From: Azadirachta indica
Taxonomy: Eukaryota; Streptophyta; Magnoliopsida; Sapindales; Meliaceae
Assembly: GCA_022749755.1 (NCBI GenBank)
Contig: CM040440.1
Span: 17,843,269 to 17,907,268 of the forward strand
Length of the DNA stretch: 64,000 nt
Direction of reading: 5' to 3'
In this document: positions 13,289-25,600 of the stretch, piece by piece
Layout: every line of letters starts with the position of its first letter
Position numbering within the stretch: position 1 is the first letter of the stretch
Translations under genes and position numbers: made by a program
The notes under the pieces: generated by a model
The model's database searches: none
What the model was told of the DNA's origin: nothing
What the model saw: the letters and a program-made list of their open reading frames with translations, nothing else

Positions 13289-14581
13289 TCTTCAGTTTTG
13301 CACTCAATAGCAGCAACTCACGGGTTTTTGTTCGGTTTAAAATAGATTCTCTAATACTGAAACGCACCGTTTTATCGCAGCTCGCCTAAACACGTCGTTT
13401 TAACTCATAGCTTGTTTGTCTTCTCCCGTTCCGCGTTTACGAGACGGTTATTTCATCTTGTTTTCAGGGTATTATCAAATTTCTCCCCTGAGCTTTGGGA
13501 CAGTATTAATTGGATCGAAGTAGGGACGATAATTTGTAATATAATACGGTTATTCGACATAAATTTAGTACCATTAAATAAATTTAGATTTAGAAATCTA
13601 GATACAAATAATAATTATTTTGTATTTATATTAATACGATTATTATTTGTGTCATATCCATATTTAATCTATAATATATAATTATTCATTTAAAATATAA
13701 TTAATTAAACGAATAAATAAATAATTATATTTTAAACGAATATTTAAAAAAAAATATATAATATAAATTTATTTATTATAAATAATCTCTAATATTAGAG
13801 ATTGAATTATTAAATATATATTATATTTAATAAAATACGTAATTTATAATATCTTTAAGAACTTTAATAATAATTATCAAATTAACCTAACCGAACTTCA
13901 CCTTAATCTTTGATTTTCTTTCTTAGAAACTGCCGCCTCTCTCCCAAACTTCACCCATTGTCACCGAACACCTAGTAATTGATTTCATCTTCTTCGGCCT
14001 CTCCTCTTTTTGACTTTTTTGGTTTCAAATATTTAGATTAAAAAAATTAATCATTTATTTTTAATATTTTTAATCCATATATCTAGATGTACAACAAATT
14101 TGTAATTATTTATTTTAATTTTATAATTAATTTATCTACTTAACATTGCAGAACATGCATATATAATAATAATAATGTGAATACCTTGTTCTGTGTGTAA
14201 ATCTATTATCAATTTTAAATCTTAATATTTTAATTCCCAAATATAAGCCGCATAAAGTTGAGAAAATAAACAAGGGAGTTGATGTAAAATTTTCAAATAT
14301 TCGGGTGTTTTTGTATTTTATAAAAAATCTTGTAAAATTTTCTTCTAAAAACTTAATTCAACTTCTTATTTTTTTTGATCTTAAACCATTTTTAATTGTC
14401 GCTTCCAATGCAATAGCTAGCTTTCTGGAATTTATTAACAATTAATGTTAAGATATTTTAAAAGAAAAAAATTCATTTATATATCTTTTGTAATTTATTT
14501 TTATAATGCATACTTTTTTCATTATAATTTGTAGGAAATAAAAATTATATTAACTCTATTTTTATATTTTATAGAAAGAAA

Positions 14582-16835
14582 ATGGATTCAATTGAAATTA
14601 ATATGGTTGATAATTTTGCAAGTATTAGAGACGATAACATTGATAATATTATTCAATTGGAGGATGATACTGATGAAAGTTACTCATAATACAATGGAAA
14701 ATGCAAATTGAAACTTACTTCAGAAGTTTAGACATTATTTAAAAAATTGCCAATTAGTCAATTTTCAGATGAAAAATAAAGAACAAAATGCAGAAAATGT
14801 GGCATTGTTTACATTTGTCCTAATACAAGTGGTATAGATAATATGAAAAAAGACATAACCACTTGTCCTAAATTGTTGATGTCACATAATCATAGGCAGA
14901 TGCTTATTGATCATGCTTCAAGGTCTATGTCAATTTGTATTCCTAAATTTGATCCTAATGTATATCGTGAAAATTTGTGTTTTGCTTAGTGAAGCATGAC
15001 TTGCCTTTTCAATTTGTTGAGTATGAAGGTATTATAGATATTTATAAATATTTAAAAAAACGAGTGCCAACAATAACCAGAAACACTGTAAAATTATATA
15101 TGTTAAAGATGTATAAAAGTGGAAAAGAAAAAATCATTTGCATGTTGAAAAGTGTTCCTGGTAGAATATCTTTAACTTATAATTTATGGACTTCTATTAT
15201 TACATATGGTTATTTGTGTTTGACGGCACATTTCATTGATAAAGAATAGAAACTATAGAAAAGAGTGTTAAATTATTATTGAATGTCATCTTCACATATT
15301 AGAATATGTTTAACTAATAAGATCTTATTATTGTTATGTGATTGGGCTATTGAGAAAAAAAATATTTTCATTGACTTTAGATAATATTTCAAGTAATGAT
15401 GTTTGTGTTTAAATGTTAAAAGGTCAATTGAAAATAAGGAGAGTATTATTATCTGATAGAGATTTTTTTCATGTTCGTTATTGTGCACATATTATTAATT
15501 TGATAGTTTGAAAGGGGTTAACAAAAATTAAGGGAGAATTGGAAAAGGTTTGTGAAGGTGTGAAATATCTCAAAGGATTGCAGATGAGAAAACAAAAATT
15601 TTTGGAGTGTGTTAGACAAGTATCTCTAGATAGTATGAAAGGATTAAGGCAAAATGTTTCCACAAGATAGAATTCTACTTTTTTTATGCTTAAAAGTGTT
15701 TTGTATAATAAAAATACTTTTTGTCACTTACAATTAAATGACTTTAATTATAAACATTATCCTTTTAAAGAAGAGGGGAAGAAAGTAGAAAAAATTATAA
15801 ATTCTTGTATATTTTTTATAATATTACTTGCATCTTTTCTGGCATAAAGTACTCCACTTCAAATTTGTATTTTCCTAAAGTGTTTGTTGTTTATGTAACT
15901 TTGAAAAAATTGATGGAAGATGATGATGACTATATGAGACATATGACCAAAAAAATGATGGTCAAGTTTTTTAAGTATTAGTCTGATTTTTCTACTATAT
16001 TGACAATTGCTTTTGTCTTAAATCCTCGTTACAAAATGTTATTTAGTAAGTTTGCACATAAGAGAGTTTATAATTAAAATTTAACACAGATTAAGCATGT
16101 TCGAGATAAATTGTTTTCTTTATTTAATGAATACATGGTTAATTCATTTAAATCATCTTCCACAACCACATCCACGATTTCTACCCAAACTCGACAAGTT
16201 GGTTCAAATATGGCATGTGATGATTTTACATTTAATAAGACTGTGGACATACTACAGTTAAAATCTATAATTGTTTATAATATTTCAATTATTTAATTTT
16301 TTGTTATGACTTGTATGTAACTCTAATATAATTATATTTCTTATAGAAGTTTGATGACTTTAATAATTTAAATCAAAAGACTCAATTGGAACTTTATTTG
16401 GATGAACCGCGATTAGATAAAAATACTAATTTAGACATTTTAAACTTTTGGAAAGGAAATGAGTTTTCTTATCCTAACTTTTCTTTCATGGCTCGTGATA
16501 TTTTGAGCATTCCTATATCTACTATTACATCTAAATCAACTTTCAGCGTTGGTGGTAGAGTACTTGATCAATTTCGAAGTGCACTTAAGCCGGATATAAT
16601 GGAGGCATTGGTTTGTACAAGATATTGGTTATTTGAGAAGAGTGGTAATAAACTTTTTATATAATTGATTTAAATTCTTTTTTTGTTGTTTATAAGTGAT
16701 GATATTTATAATTTGTTTTTGTTATTATTATAGAAAGCAACTGTGCCAATTAAATAATCTTACTGAAGAAATATTAGACTTGAATATCTCGAGTGCTTCA
16801 TCTTCAGAAAATAATATGATTCCTACTAGTTCTTG
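14582..16835 (+). pseudogene. Broken hAT transposase (BED zinc finger, RNase H-like core remnants, hATC dimerisation domain)
   Basis: Reading starts at ATG 14582 (MDSIEINMVDNFASI) and soon meets stops near 14686 and 14776. A BED-finger remnant follows (RTKCRKCGIVYICPN, TTCPKL). The core region (14977-15249) reads FCLVKHDLPFQFVEYEG and SLTYNLWTSIITYGYLCLTAHF, typical of RICESLEEPER/DAYSLEEPER-like proteins. At 16386-16664 the C-terminal dimerisation domain is well preserved: LDILNFWKGNEFSYPNFSFM, ARDILSIPISTITSKSTFS and GGRVLDQFRSALKPDIMEAL. In-frame stops and frameshifts between these blocks show it is not functional. It may still be transcribed. Domestication is unlikely given the stops. Confidence 0.85.
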
Positions 16836-16876
16836 ATTGTTACTTGAGAAAATTTGATATTTGAATTTATTTTTTT

Positions 16877-17440
16877 TAGTTTTTAGTTGTTATATATATT
16901 ATTTTTATTATTTGAGAGAATTGAATTGAATTTATAATATTTAGATTTTAGTTGTTTGTTATATATGTTGTTTCCGTTATTTTGGAGAATTGAATTGAAT
17001 TGAATTTATGTTGTTTACTTTTTAGTTGTTAATCTGTTGTTTATGTTTTTTAATTATTTAGGAGAATTGAATTGAATTTATGTTGTTTAATTTTTATTTG
17101 TTGTTGATTTGTTGTTTACATTATTTTTGTTAATCAAGAGAATTGAATTGAATTTTTACTATGTAGTTTTTAGTTGTTGTTTATGTTACTTTTATTATTT
17201 GGGAGAATTGAAATTAAATTTATGCTGTTTAACTTTTAGTTGTTGTTGATTTGTTGTTTATGTTGATTTTATTAATTAAGAGAATTGAATTGAATTGAAT
17301 TTTATTGTGTAGTTTTTAGTTGTTGTTTATATTGCTTTTGCTATTTGTGAGAATTGAAATTGAACTTATTTTATTACTTGTTAATTGTTTATGGATGATA
17401 GAAAATATTATTTATATTGTTATTTAAGAGAATTAAAATT
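16877..17440 (+). repeat. Minisatellite of about 65-75 bp units inside the hAT element
   Basis: About eight diverged units share GAGAATTGAATTGAATTT followed by TATGTTGTTTA and TTTTTAGTTGTTG. The core recurs near 16916, 16985, 17061, 17138, 17206, 17279, 17350 and 17428. The array sits between the transposase stop region and the 3' subterminal repeats. Confidence 0.85.
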
Positions 17441-17727
17441 TGTATTTTTTTTTCAAAATTTAAATGGATGATATTTGGTTCAAAATAATAAATTAGTTTA
17501 TTTTTATTATTTCTGTTTACAAAATTAATCGTGTCTTAAACGAATTGTATTCATATCGTAAACGAATTGTATTCGTATTTTAAATGAATCAACGGATCGT
17601 ATTTGAATTTAAAGAATTGATACGAATAATAAACGAATTCTATTCGTGTTAAATGAATATCAAACGAAGGTATTTGTATCGGCCTAAATTCGATTCGTTT
17701 ATTCGAATTATCACCTCTAGATGGAAA

Positions 17728-18270
17728 GAATGGAGAATATATCAAAAACTTCCCTTGAACTATTAATTGATTAAACTTTTAAGCTTGCAATTACTAAAAT
17801 ACCTTAAGACTTTCATTTTTTCAGAATGAAAAAGTTACCGTAGGCTTCAAATCTATCTTAACTTACACTGGTCATTGACGTCTGCTTATTGTTGCATTTT
17901 TGTTCCAATTTTGACGATGGAAAAATCTGTACTTCAACTTAAATGCTTTTTGTATAAACTAAACTTTCCATTTCCAGAAAGAGAAAAAAAGAGTTCCATT
18001 TCATCCTTTCGCCGGTCCATGATTTTACTGTTGATGGGCCCAACTAGACAACTTATTGAAAGCTTATGTTTTCTATGATGCAAGGATGGTTTGCCTATCT
18101 TTCTGGAACCCAATTTATTAATAAGTTGAATATTGTCAATTTAATATTTATAAAATGTGCAATGCAGTGTCAACATTTATTCGGCGTCTTTAAATGTCAA
18201 ATATTTGTATAAGACTTAAAAGTCATCTAGTCAGTTGAGGTTAGGCTTGAACTGTTGAATCCCTGTACAG
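17728..18270. other. Spacer between the hAT element and the ALG5 fragment
   Basis: AT-rich with no supported coding sequence. It could be intron or upstream sequence of the copied ALG5 segment. Confidence 0.4.
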
Positions 18271-19148
18271 GTGCTGATCATTGGCGATGGAAGTTCCAAT
18301 GGTACAAAGAGAGTAGCTTCTGATTTTGAAAGGAATGACGTAAACAGTGGATAATGTAAAGGTTATCCTTCTTCGTAGAAATCATGGCAAGGGAGAAGCT
18401 ATAAGAAAAGTGAGTTCAATCTAAAAAAATCTATTCCCTTAGTTCTAGTTTCCTTTTATGCTGTTATGTTGCAATGTCTTTTCCACTATGTATAACAAAA
18501 ACTGAGTGAAACTCTTTACCTCTGTGAAAACATTGTAAAATAGGGAATGCTTCATTCACTGTGGTGAATTACTTCTAACGTTAGATGCTAATGGAGCAAC
18601 CAAGGTTAATCACCTAGAAAAACTTGAAAGTCAGGTTTGTATTAGCTGTGACTATCCATATTGTCAATATGATACTGCAGTTTTCATAAGTTGTTTGGTA
18701 ATTGTCAAAAATTCAATTCAAGGTATCTGAAAATGGTAAAGCATATTTCTTTAGAGAGAAAAAAACAAAAAAAAAAAAAATGATAACGACGTTACTTCAA
18801 CTACCTGATGCTATGCCTATAGATCCATGCAGATATCAGAAAGGATAATCATCATCCGGATTTTGCAACTGGTGTTTCAAGTTTTACAATGTTTGATATC
18901 TCAATATCTGCTTTTGTTTTTCTCTGTGCTCATCTTGAAAAGAAAGCTTTGGCTTCAGTTCAGTATTTTGAAATGCAACATGCTTCTTCATATTTATTTA
19001 TTTTTTCCTTTTTATTTCATTTTTATATAATCTTATGTTAGTCAAACTACTTCACTTGATTTCAGAGGGAATGTTGCCGCAATTTTTTGATGAAGGGTTT
19101 CGTCTCGTTGTTATCTTGACTGTTGGTCCTGGAATCTGTGATACACGG
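18271..19148 (+). pseudogene. Intron-containing fragment of an ALG5 (dolichyl-phosphate beta-glucosyltransferase) gene, frameshifted
   Basis: Four exon-like blocks read as ALG5. Block 1 (18271-18409) reads VLIIGDGSSNGTKRVA then, after a frameshift near 18340, TVDNVKVILL and NHGKGEAIRK. Block 2 (18544-18634) has a one-base insertion before GELLLTLDANGATKVN. Block 3 (about 18890-18959) gives AHLEKKALAS. Block 4 (19066-19148) gives RNFLMKGF then, after a one-base loss, RLVVILTVGPGICDTR. ALG5 makes dolichyl-phosphate-glucose in the endoplasmic reticulum. The Asp expected in the VDDGS nucleotide-binding motif is Gly here, and both ends of the protein are missing. Intron-like gaps with splice signals remain between blocks, so this came from a genomic duplication, not a processed transcript. 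Confidence 0.85.
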
Positions 19149-19458
19149 GTAAATTTCTACTTTACATTTGCTTCTTTGTTTCTGTTTTAACTGAAGTGGA
19201 CTTCTTTACAGATGTTCATTGGGCCAAAGCTTGGTAAATGGTCTACCTACCTATAGGTATCACATTATGTCCATTTACCTTTTTACCCTCTCATGTGGCA
19301 GTCAACTAATATTTGACTAATAGTGTAGGAGAGGTTTTTGATACATTCTCCATTTTTTCATCTAACTGATACTTTTTCAAACCTCAGGGAAGAAATTTGA
19401 TAATAACTGCCTATTTGTTACCCAACAGCAATACGAGCTTGTCCACGTAAATCTGAAA
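19149..19458. other. Promoter region of the D27 gene
   Basis: Non-coding spacer between the ALG5 fragment and D27. I see no distinctive element. Confidence 0.4.
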
Positions 19459-21361
19459 ATGAAGTCTCTGGCTCTTCGTTCACCAATAATCTCATCATCT
19501 CCTTCACACTCTCACACCATAACTAAGCCTCAGCTCCAAAACCCTAGATTTCGCTTTTCGTGCTCCTCCGTTCAATCAGAACGGGTGCGATTATTTAAAA
19601 ATCAACATATCTGCATAATTTTAATTATTTTCTTTTTTAAAGAATTCGACATAAAACTAATCAGTTTATTGTAATTTACTGCCAGCTAAAGAGCGAAAGT
19701 GCAACCTCAAAAACCGAATACAAACCTGGAGTGTGGGATGAATTTTTCCTCAATTCTTTTCGTAACAAGTTGGTTCAGGTAACTGCAATTTTTGAGAATG
19801 AGTTTGCCTTTGCTTGTGGTTATATTTTGTGATTATCGTTGCGACTTTCTCAAGGGCATATAAACAGGAGGTTGGATTGGATTCAGAGAAGCCTGGATAT
19901 GATGGATTGATTGAATTAGCAAATCGTTTAATAATGAAAGGAAAAACCAATTCCGATACCAGCGATGCAGCGGTACTTAGATTGGTCTACTCAATCATTT
20001 ACATTCGAAGTGATTCAACTCCTTTATAAAAATCTCTCACCACTAATGTATAGCTTGTGGCAGGTCCGGATACTAGCGTCACTGTTTCCTCCGTTACTAT
20101 TGAAGCTCTATAAAATTCTAATATCACCCATAGCAGGAGGAAAAATAGCAGCCATGATGGTTGGTGAGTTATATGTTAAATTATGAATTTATATAATAAT
20201 ATAATAACTCAGAATTCATGAAGTGCCCTAGAATTTTCTTGATATTGAAGCTAGGGTAACCGCACTCACTTGTCAATGGCTAATGGGACCTTGCACGGTG
20301 AATTCGGTGGATCTTCCTGATGGAAATTCATGCCAAAGTGGGGTAATTATATGCCACCTGTTAAATACTTTTTTTAATGTGAAATAAGTGAAAAGCTTTA
20401 ATGGTTCTGTTTATGATTGCAGGTTTTTGTTGAAAGATGCAAGTATTTGGAGGAAAGCAAATGCATAGGTGTTTGTATTAATACTTGTAAACTTCCAACT
20501 CAGGTCAGTGAATATCTACTTTCATATCCTTGCACATAAAACTCCCTACATTGAACGCATTTGCTAATTTTGATTCTTGTTGATGTTGGTTTTGTAGACC
20601 TTCTTCAAAGATTACATGGGAGTTCCCTTATTGATGGAGCCAAACTTCAGTGACTATAGCTGTCAGGTAACCATGCTTGTTTCGCTTCCACTTTGCTTAG
20701 AAAGAAAAAAAGACTTGAGATGTGAAATTGAGTTTTCACTTCTGAATTCCACTTCCTGTTTACGTTTGAGTATTCAGATATAAGAAATTTTCCTTTCCTT
20801 GCTGTTAGAAAATACTCATCATTTACATCCGAGGAATTGAAAGCGAACAATTATTTTGTTACCTGCATATTTACCATCAACATCACAACCACACACAACT
20901 AGAATATTACCTTCCCCGTGGTGGCAACTACCCTACCATCATTCATTGTTTATAATCACTAAGGAATAAGTAAATTCACGTTTTTCTGCCCCAACTGCAG
21001 AAGATTCATACGTCCATCCCTGAAAAATAATAATACGCATATAATTCAAATCCCTGTTGCAAGTTTATGACATTTATGCAGCAAGTTGCAGACTTCTCCA
21101 TGGTGCCAAAAGAAACAACTTTGATCTCCACTGCAACCAAATTTTGCTTATGTTTATTCTGTTAATTTGCAGGCTGAAAAAGAAGAAATTAACTTACAAT
21201 TTGAATTGAATCTAATTTGGCAGTTTAAATTTGGGATTCGTCCACCAATGCCTGAAGAAGATGCCGCCCTCAAGGAGCCCTGCTTGGAGATCTGCCCAAC
21301 TTCCAGCCGACAGAAGGAAGTAATCACCAACTATAATATTGAGAAATGTCCAAATGCATAA
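19459..21361 (+). CDS. D27: Beta-carotene isomerase DWARF27 family protein (plastid, strigolactone pathway)
   Basis: Eight exons join in phase into 267 residues: 19459-19584, 19686-19778, 19868-19972, 20064-20163, 20251-20342, 20423-20503, 20598-20666 and 21224-21361. The first about 40 residues are Ser-rich and basic (MKSLALRSPIISSSPSHSHT), a good plastid transit peptide. The body matches the DUF4033/D27 family: EVGLDSEKPGYDGLIELANR, LTCQWLMGPCTVNSVDLPDG, FVERCKYLEESKCIG, CINTCKLPTQTFFKDYMGVP and EPNFSDYSCQFKFG. D27 is an iron enzyme that turns all-trans-beta-carotene into the 9-cis form at the start of strigolactone synthesis. Members of the D27-like clades share these motifs, so true D27 rather than a D27-like paralogue is likely but not proven. 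An AAACCCTA inside exon 1 is coding and not evidence of a promoter element. Confidence 0.88.
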
Positions 21362-22633
21362 GCTCATGAACATTGGAATTTCATAAGGTTTAAGAACTTT
21401 AATTGTCAATGAATATCTCTTTCGCAATGCATTCTAATTCTTTTTCCTTTTTTTTTTTTTTCCTGTCTGCTATCTACATGGTGCATCCATTAGTTAACCG
21501 GTTTGTTCAAATCACAATTGCATGAGACAGAGAGGGAGAAATTGACACTTTAAAAGGGAACAAAATGATAGAAAAGAAAAGGCGTTGAAGGTATTGATAA
21601 TAATAATTAAGATCAAGCTGATTGAGTTAGGAACAATAAATGGCGTGAAACTATGGACTATTTCATGAGGTATCTACGCAGATGTGTTGCAGCCAGACAA
21701 GTGTTAATTTCTCCAAGAGGTCCATAACGACATACAAGACCATGTCACCTTTGCTGTGATTATCATTTGACAAGGGTGAAAAGTTATGTCTTATGATTAA
21801 AGAAGATGCAGATGCACCAATAAAACTCCAAGCTACACTCTTGTAAACCTAAGTTGAACAATTACCTGAGCAAAGAGAAGGATGACCCAAAAAGATATTG
21901 CATAAACTTCTGCTTGTAACCAACCATAGACATTTCAGCATTTCCTAGCTTAAATTAAATTGATGCTGGTTAACATTATACAGCAAACACATCATTAGAC
22001 AAACGAGGCTCTCTGGCCTAATTGAAATGAAAGTAACAATAGAAGGCCAGAAAACTTCAACCTGGCTGTAACATAGAATTTTAGGCAGGGAAGGATGAAG
22101 GGGAAGAGGGACACATTCTCCAAGGCAATGCAGTAAAATGAAAAAGGGAAGAGGTCCAATGCTCATTACAGAAGAGATGTTTTCAACAGTTTGAAATTAC
22201 GGCAAAGGCATGTATTGATCATTGTACCTGTTGTATGCAATATAGTTTAGCAAAACTGAAAGCAGAGGATAAATAACAAAATTGATGAATCCATCCTATC
22301 AAAAGTAGAATTGAAGAAAGCATGGTAAAGGGCTTTCACAAATACTTTTTCTCTCCACATACTGCCTATACAATTCTTCACTTCTAGAATTATTCTACAG
22401 ACCAGCCAAGAAGAAAAAGTAGCAATTCAAAATATTAAACTATCATAATGTATTCAACAATAGTAATTTCTAAGGACTAAATTATGGAAGAATACAGAAT
22501 TAGAAACTAAACAAGAAGGAAAAGGAGAGCTTAGGGAGCATGAACAAATTATACAGACAGGCTCATTTCAAGATTGGACCAACAAGATATTAAGTTCTTG
22601 TTCATGTAACAGTAGCTTCAATTGATGCATATA
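21362..22633. other. Intergenic between convergent D27 and RH24
   Basis: Carries the D27 3' UTR with a T-run near 21450 and the 3' UTR of RH24. No coding sequence supported. Confidence 0.5.
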
Positions 22634-25600
22634 CTATCGGTCCCAGCCAGATGGCCTTCGCCTTTCTCTAGGTCTATGTCTGGAACTGCAAAGACAACCA
22701 ACAACAAATTATCGAATTATTACCAAAGCTAATTTTATCATAAACAAACACCAGATTATCAAATAATGGACGCTAAGCCCAGAAAGCAACCTCTCTAAGT
22801 TCTTCTGATGGTTACTGTCTCCAGAATTCTGACTAGAGGGATTTACTCCCAAAGCAGAAGCACCAAATGAGCTGGTTGTCTGAGTTCTATTTATATCTCC
22901 ACCAATTGAACCACCGGATACAAATCCCGGTAAGCCGCTTTTCTGAGGTTTATTAATATCTCCACCAATTGAACCACCGGACACAAATCCAGGTAATGCT
23001 GGTTTCTTGTTTGCATATGCACTTGCACTATTATTCGAGCCCTGACTTTGAGTGTTTGATGAAGCAGCAACAAAGTTACTCTTGAATTGTGCCATCATTC
23101 CTGTCCTCAGCGAATTAACAGCAGCAGATCGACTTGGGACACTGTGAGCTGAAGCAGTATTGGATTCTGGATTATAACCAATACCCAGACCAAAATCAAC
23201 TCCACGCACACCTCGACCAGCACCACCCTTCCCTTTACCCTTTTTCCCACCTGCACAAGATATTACACATCATGTAAACGATTGAATTGGCATCTTACTG
23301 ATCCAGCCAAAAAGACCTTAGTGTTGGCAAATATAGTGTGTGAGCTTGAAGCACAAATTCACTTTCCACATTTTGGGGAAAAAGCTAATCCAGAAAGAAT
23401 TTAAACATGAAATTTTTAAAGGTGTTGCTGATTCTCAAGTACGCAAGAAACCTAACAGAATAAGCATAAACATACCTCCTTTTCTTGCATCACGCTTGGA
23501 CCTGAACCTCCCATCCTAATGATTTACAAGCAAAAAGTCACTTAATAAATATACTATGCTGCATATCCATCAAAAATGCTATCTTGTGCTACCATATAGA
23601 GACATGAATAACAAAAGATATTTGAAAAAAGAGTATCCTTTGAAACACACCATCCACACTAATTATGTTCATATAATTCTACTGGACACACTAAACACCA
23701 CAGGGAACAAGAGTAAGAGACAAGCATATAAATAACAAAAGGTTAAAGCATATAACTTATGAAAATGACACACACACATTTAAGGAGGAGAAAAAAATTT
23801 GTGGTACTAAAAGGCTTATACACGGCCGAATTATAACTTATACTCATCTTGTGAGTCTAATCCTGTTGTACAACCTAAAAAAATAACTAGGAATATGCTA
23901 AGAAGCTTTCCAGATTAACCTGGACCGGAATTTCATTTAAAATTTCCAAAATTACAAGATTACTGAAATGAAGTAATAGGATATGAAAAACCATGTCATG
24001 GTTGCGCATATTAGTGGAGCCACTCTGGAGGCCCTGGCCCACAAAAAATTATTAATAAAAAAGTATCTATTTGCAATGTTTAATCCTCCTCAAATTATGA
24101 TTCTCCATATTCCAAGTACAGTACTAGGTATCACGTTTACACAGGGCATGTAATCGTCTTCGAAATTTCAAATTTGTATTCATTTTACCCTGTTAAAGAA
24201 ATTACGCACAAAAACACTAAAATCTCCTTCCAAAATCAAATTTAAAATTTAAATGAAATCAACTAATTTAAGGATCTTTTTTCTTCATTTTTTGGCTACC
24301 CCATAACAATTGGCTTACAGATTAGTTGATTTATGTATAATGCTTAGCTCCTAAATTGACTTCATAGGATTTAAATAGAAGATTCAGAAGTCCTAATGCC
24401 TCATAAAAGTGTTGCACATGAAATACGGCTCTATCATGCAAAATTTTACCTTCATAGCAAGGTCCATCAGCTCCATAGATACATTCTGACCAGCAGCAAT
24501 CAAACTATTAACCAATTCACCCGCAAACCGTGCCTCTTTCTGAGTTATAAGCGTGTAAGCAGTTCCATCTTTGTCACCAGCACGACCTGTCCTACCAATA
24601 CGATGAACATGCATGTCCATATCTTTCGCAATGTCAAAATTCACCACCGACTTGATTGACTTGATGTCAAGACCACGAGCAGCAACATCAGTTGCAATCA
24701 GAACATGATAGATTCCAGACTTGAATTTTTGCAAAATTTCCATCCTAGATGCCTGATCTTTATCGCCATGAAGAGCTGCAACTTTAAACCCCTTTTGAGC
24801 CAACTGAGATTCAATCTCATCGACAGTGGCCTTTTTTGAAGCAAAAACTAAAACATCACCCTCATCAATCAATCCAGGTAGCTTTTCAAGAAGCCAAGGC
24901 AACTTCTCTGCATCAGAAGGAATTACATGAACTACCTGAGTTATATCCTCATTTGCCATTCCTACCTCCCCAACAGTAACTCTTACAGGATCAGTGAGAA
25001 TTTCCCTAGCTAACTTTTCAACTTTGCGAGGCATCGTTGCTGAAAAGAGCAATGTTTGGCGGTCTGGCCTGATTTGACCAACAATGGACCTTATTTGTGG
25101 CTCAAATCCAAGGTCAAACATTCGATCGGCCTCATCAAGCACCAGATAAGTTGCTCTCAACATAGTTAGAGCTTTCATCTTTAGCATATCTATCAGTCTC
25201 CCCGGAGTAGCAACAACTATCTCACATCCTGCTTTCAGTTCTTTGAACTGATCAAGTTTGGACATTCCACCATAGACTGCAGACACGCGTATCCCATGTG
25301 ATTTTGCGAATTTCTTTGCCTCCAAGTAAATTTGGTGCGCTAACTCCCTTGTAGGTGCACATATCACCCCAATAGGACCCTCCTCCTTCTGAAGCTCGGG
25401 CTGATCCATAATATGGACGATCATGGGAAGCACAAAAGCTGCAGTTTTACCAGAACCAGTTTTTGCTATGCCAATTATATCTCTGCCAGAGAGGACAATT
25501 GGTAAAGCTTGGCACTGTATTGTTGTGGGCTTTTCATACCCTTGTTTAGATATAGCATGCATTAGTTGTGTTGAGAAACCACAGTCTTCAAATGTCTTAA

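Larger units (their letters stand above)
13521..17719 (+). mobile_element. Degenerate hAT-family DNA transposon with intact outline
   Basis: The left end TAGGGACGATAATTTG (13521-13536) and the inverted right end TAGAGGTGATAATTCG (17719-17704) match at 12 of 16 bases, and all four mismatches are transitions. Outside them lie GATCGAAG (13513-13520) and GATGGAAA (17720-17727), an 8-bp target duplication matching at 6 of 8, the length typical of hAT. Both subterminal zones carry AAACGAAT-type repeats (13707, 13732 on the left; near 17538, 17559 and 17630 on the right). The interior holds a broken hAT transposase on the same strand and a minisatellite. The element is old and should be immobile. 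The exact ends rest on my manual alignment. Confidence 0.75.

Noticed and set aside
19538..19548. Telo-box upstream of D27
   Set aside because: The AAACCCTA lies within the D27 coding exon (codons for QNPR), so it is not evidence of a promoter element.
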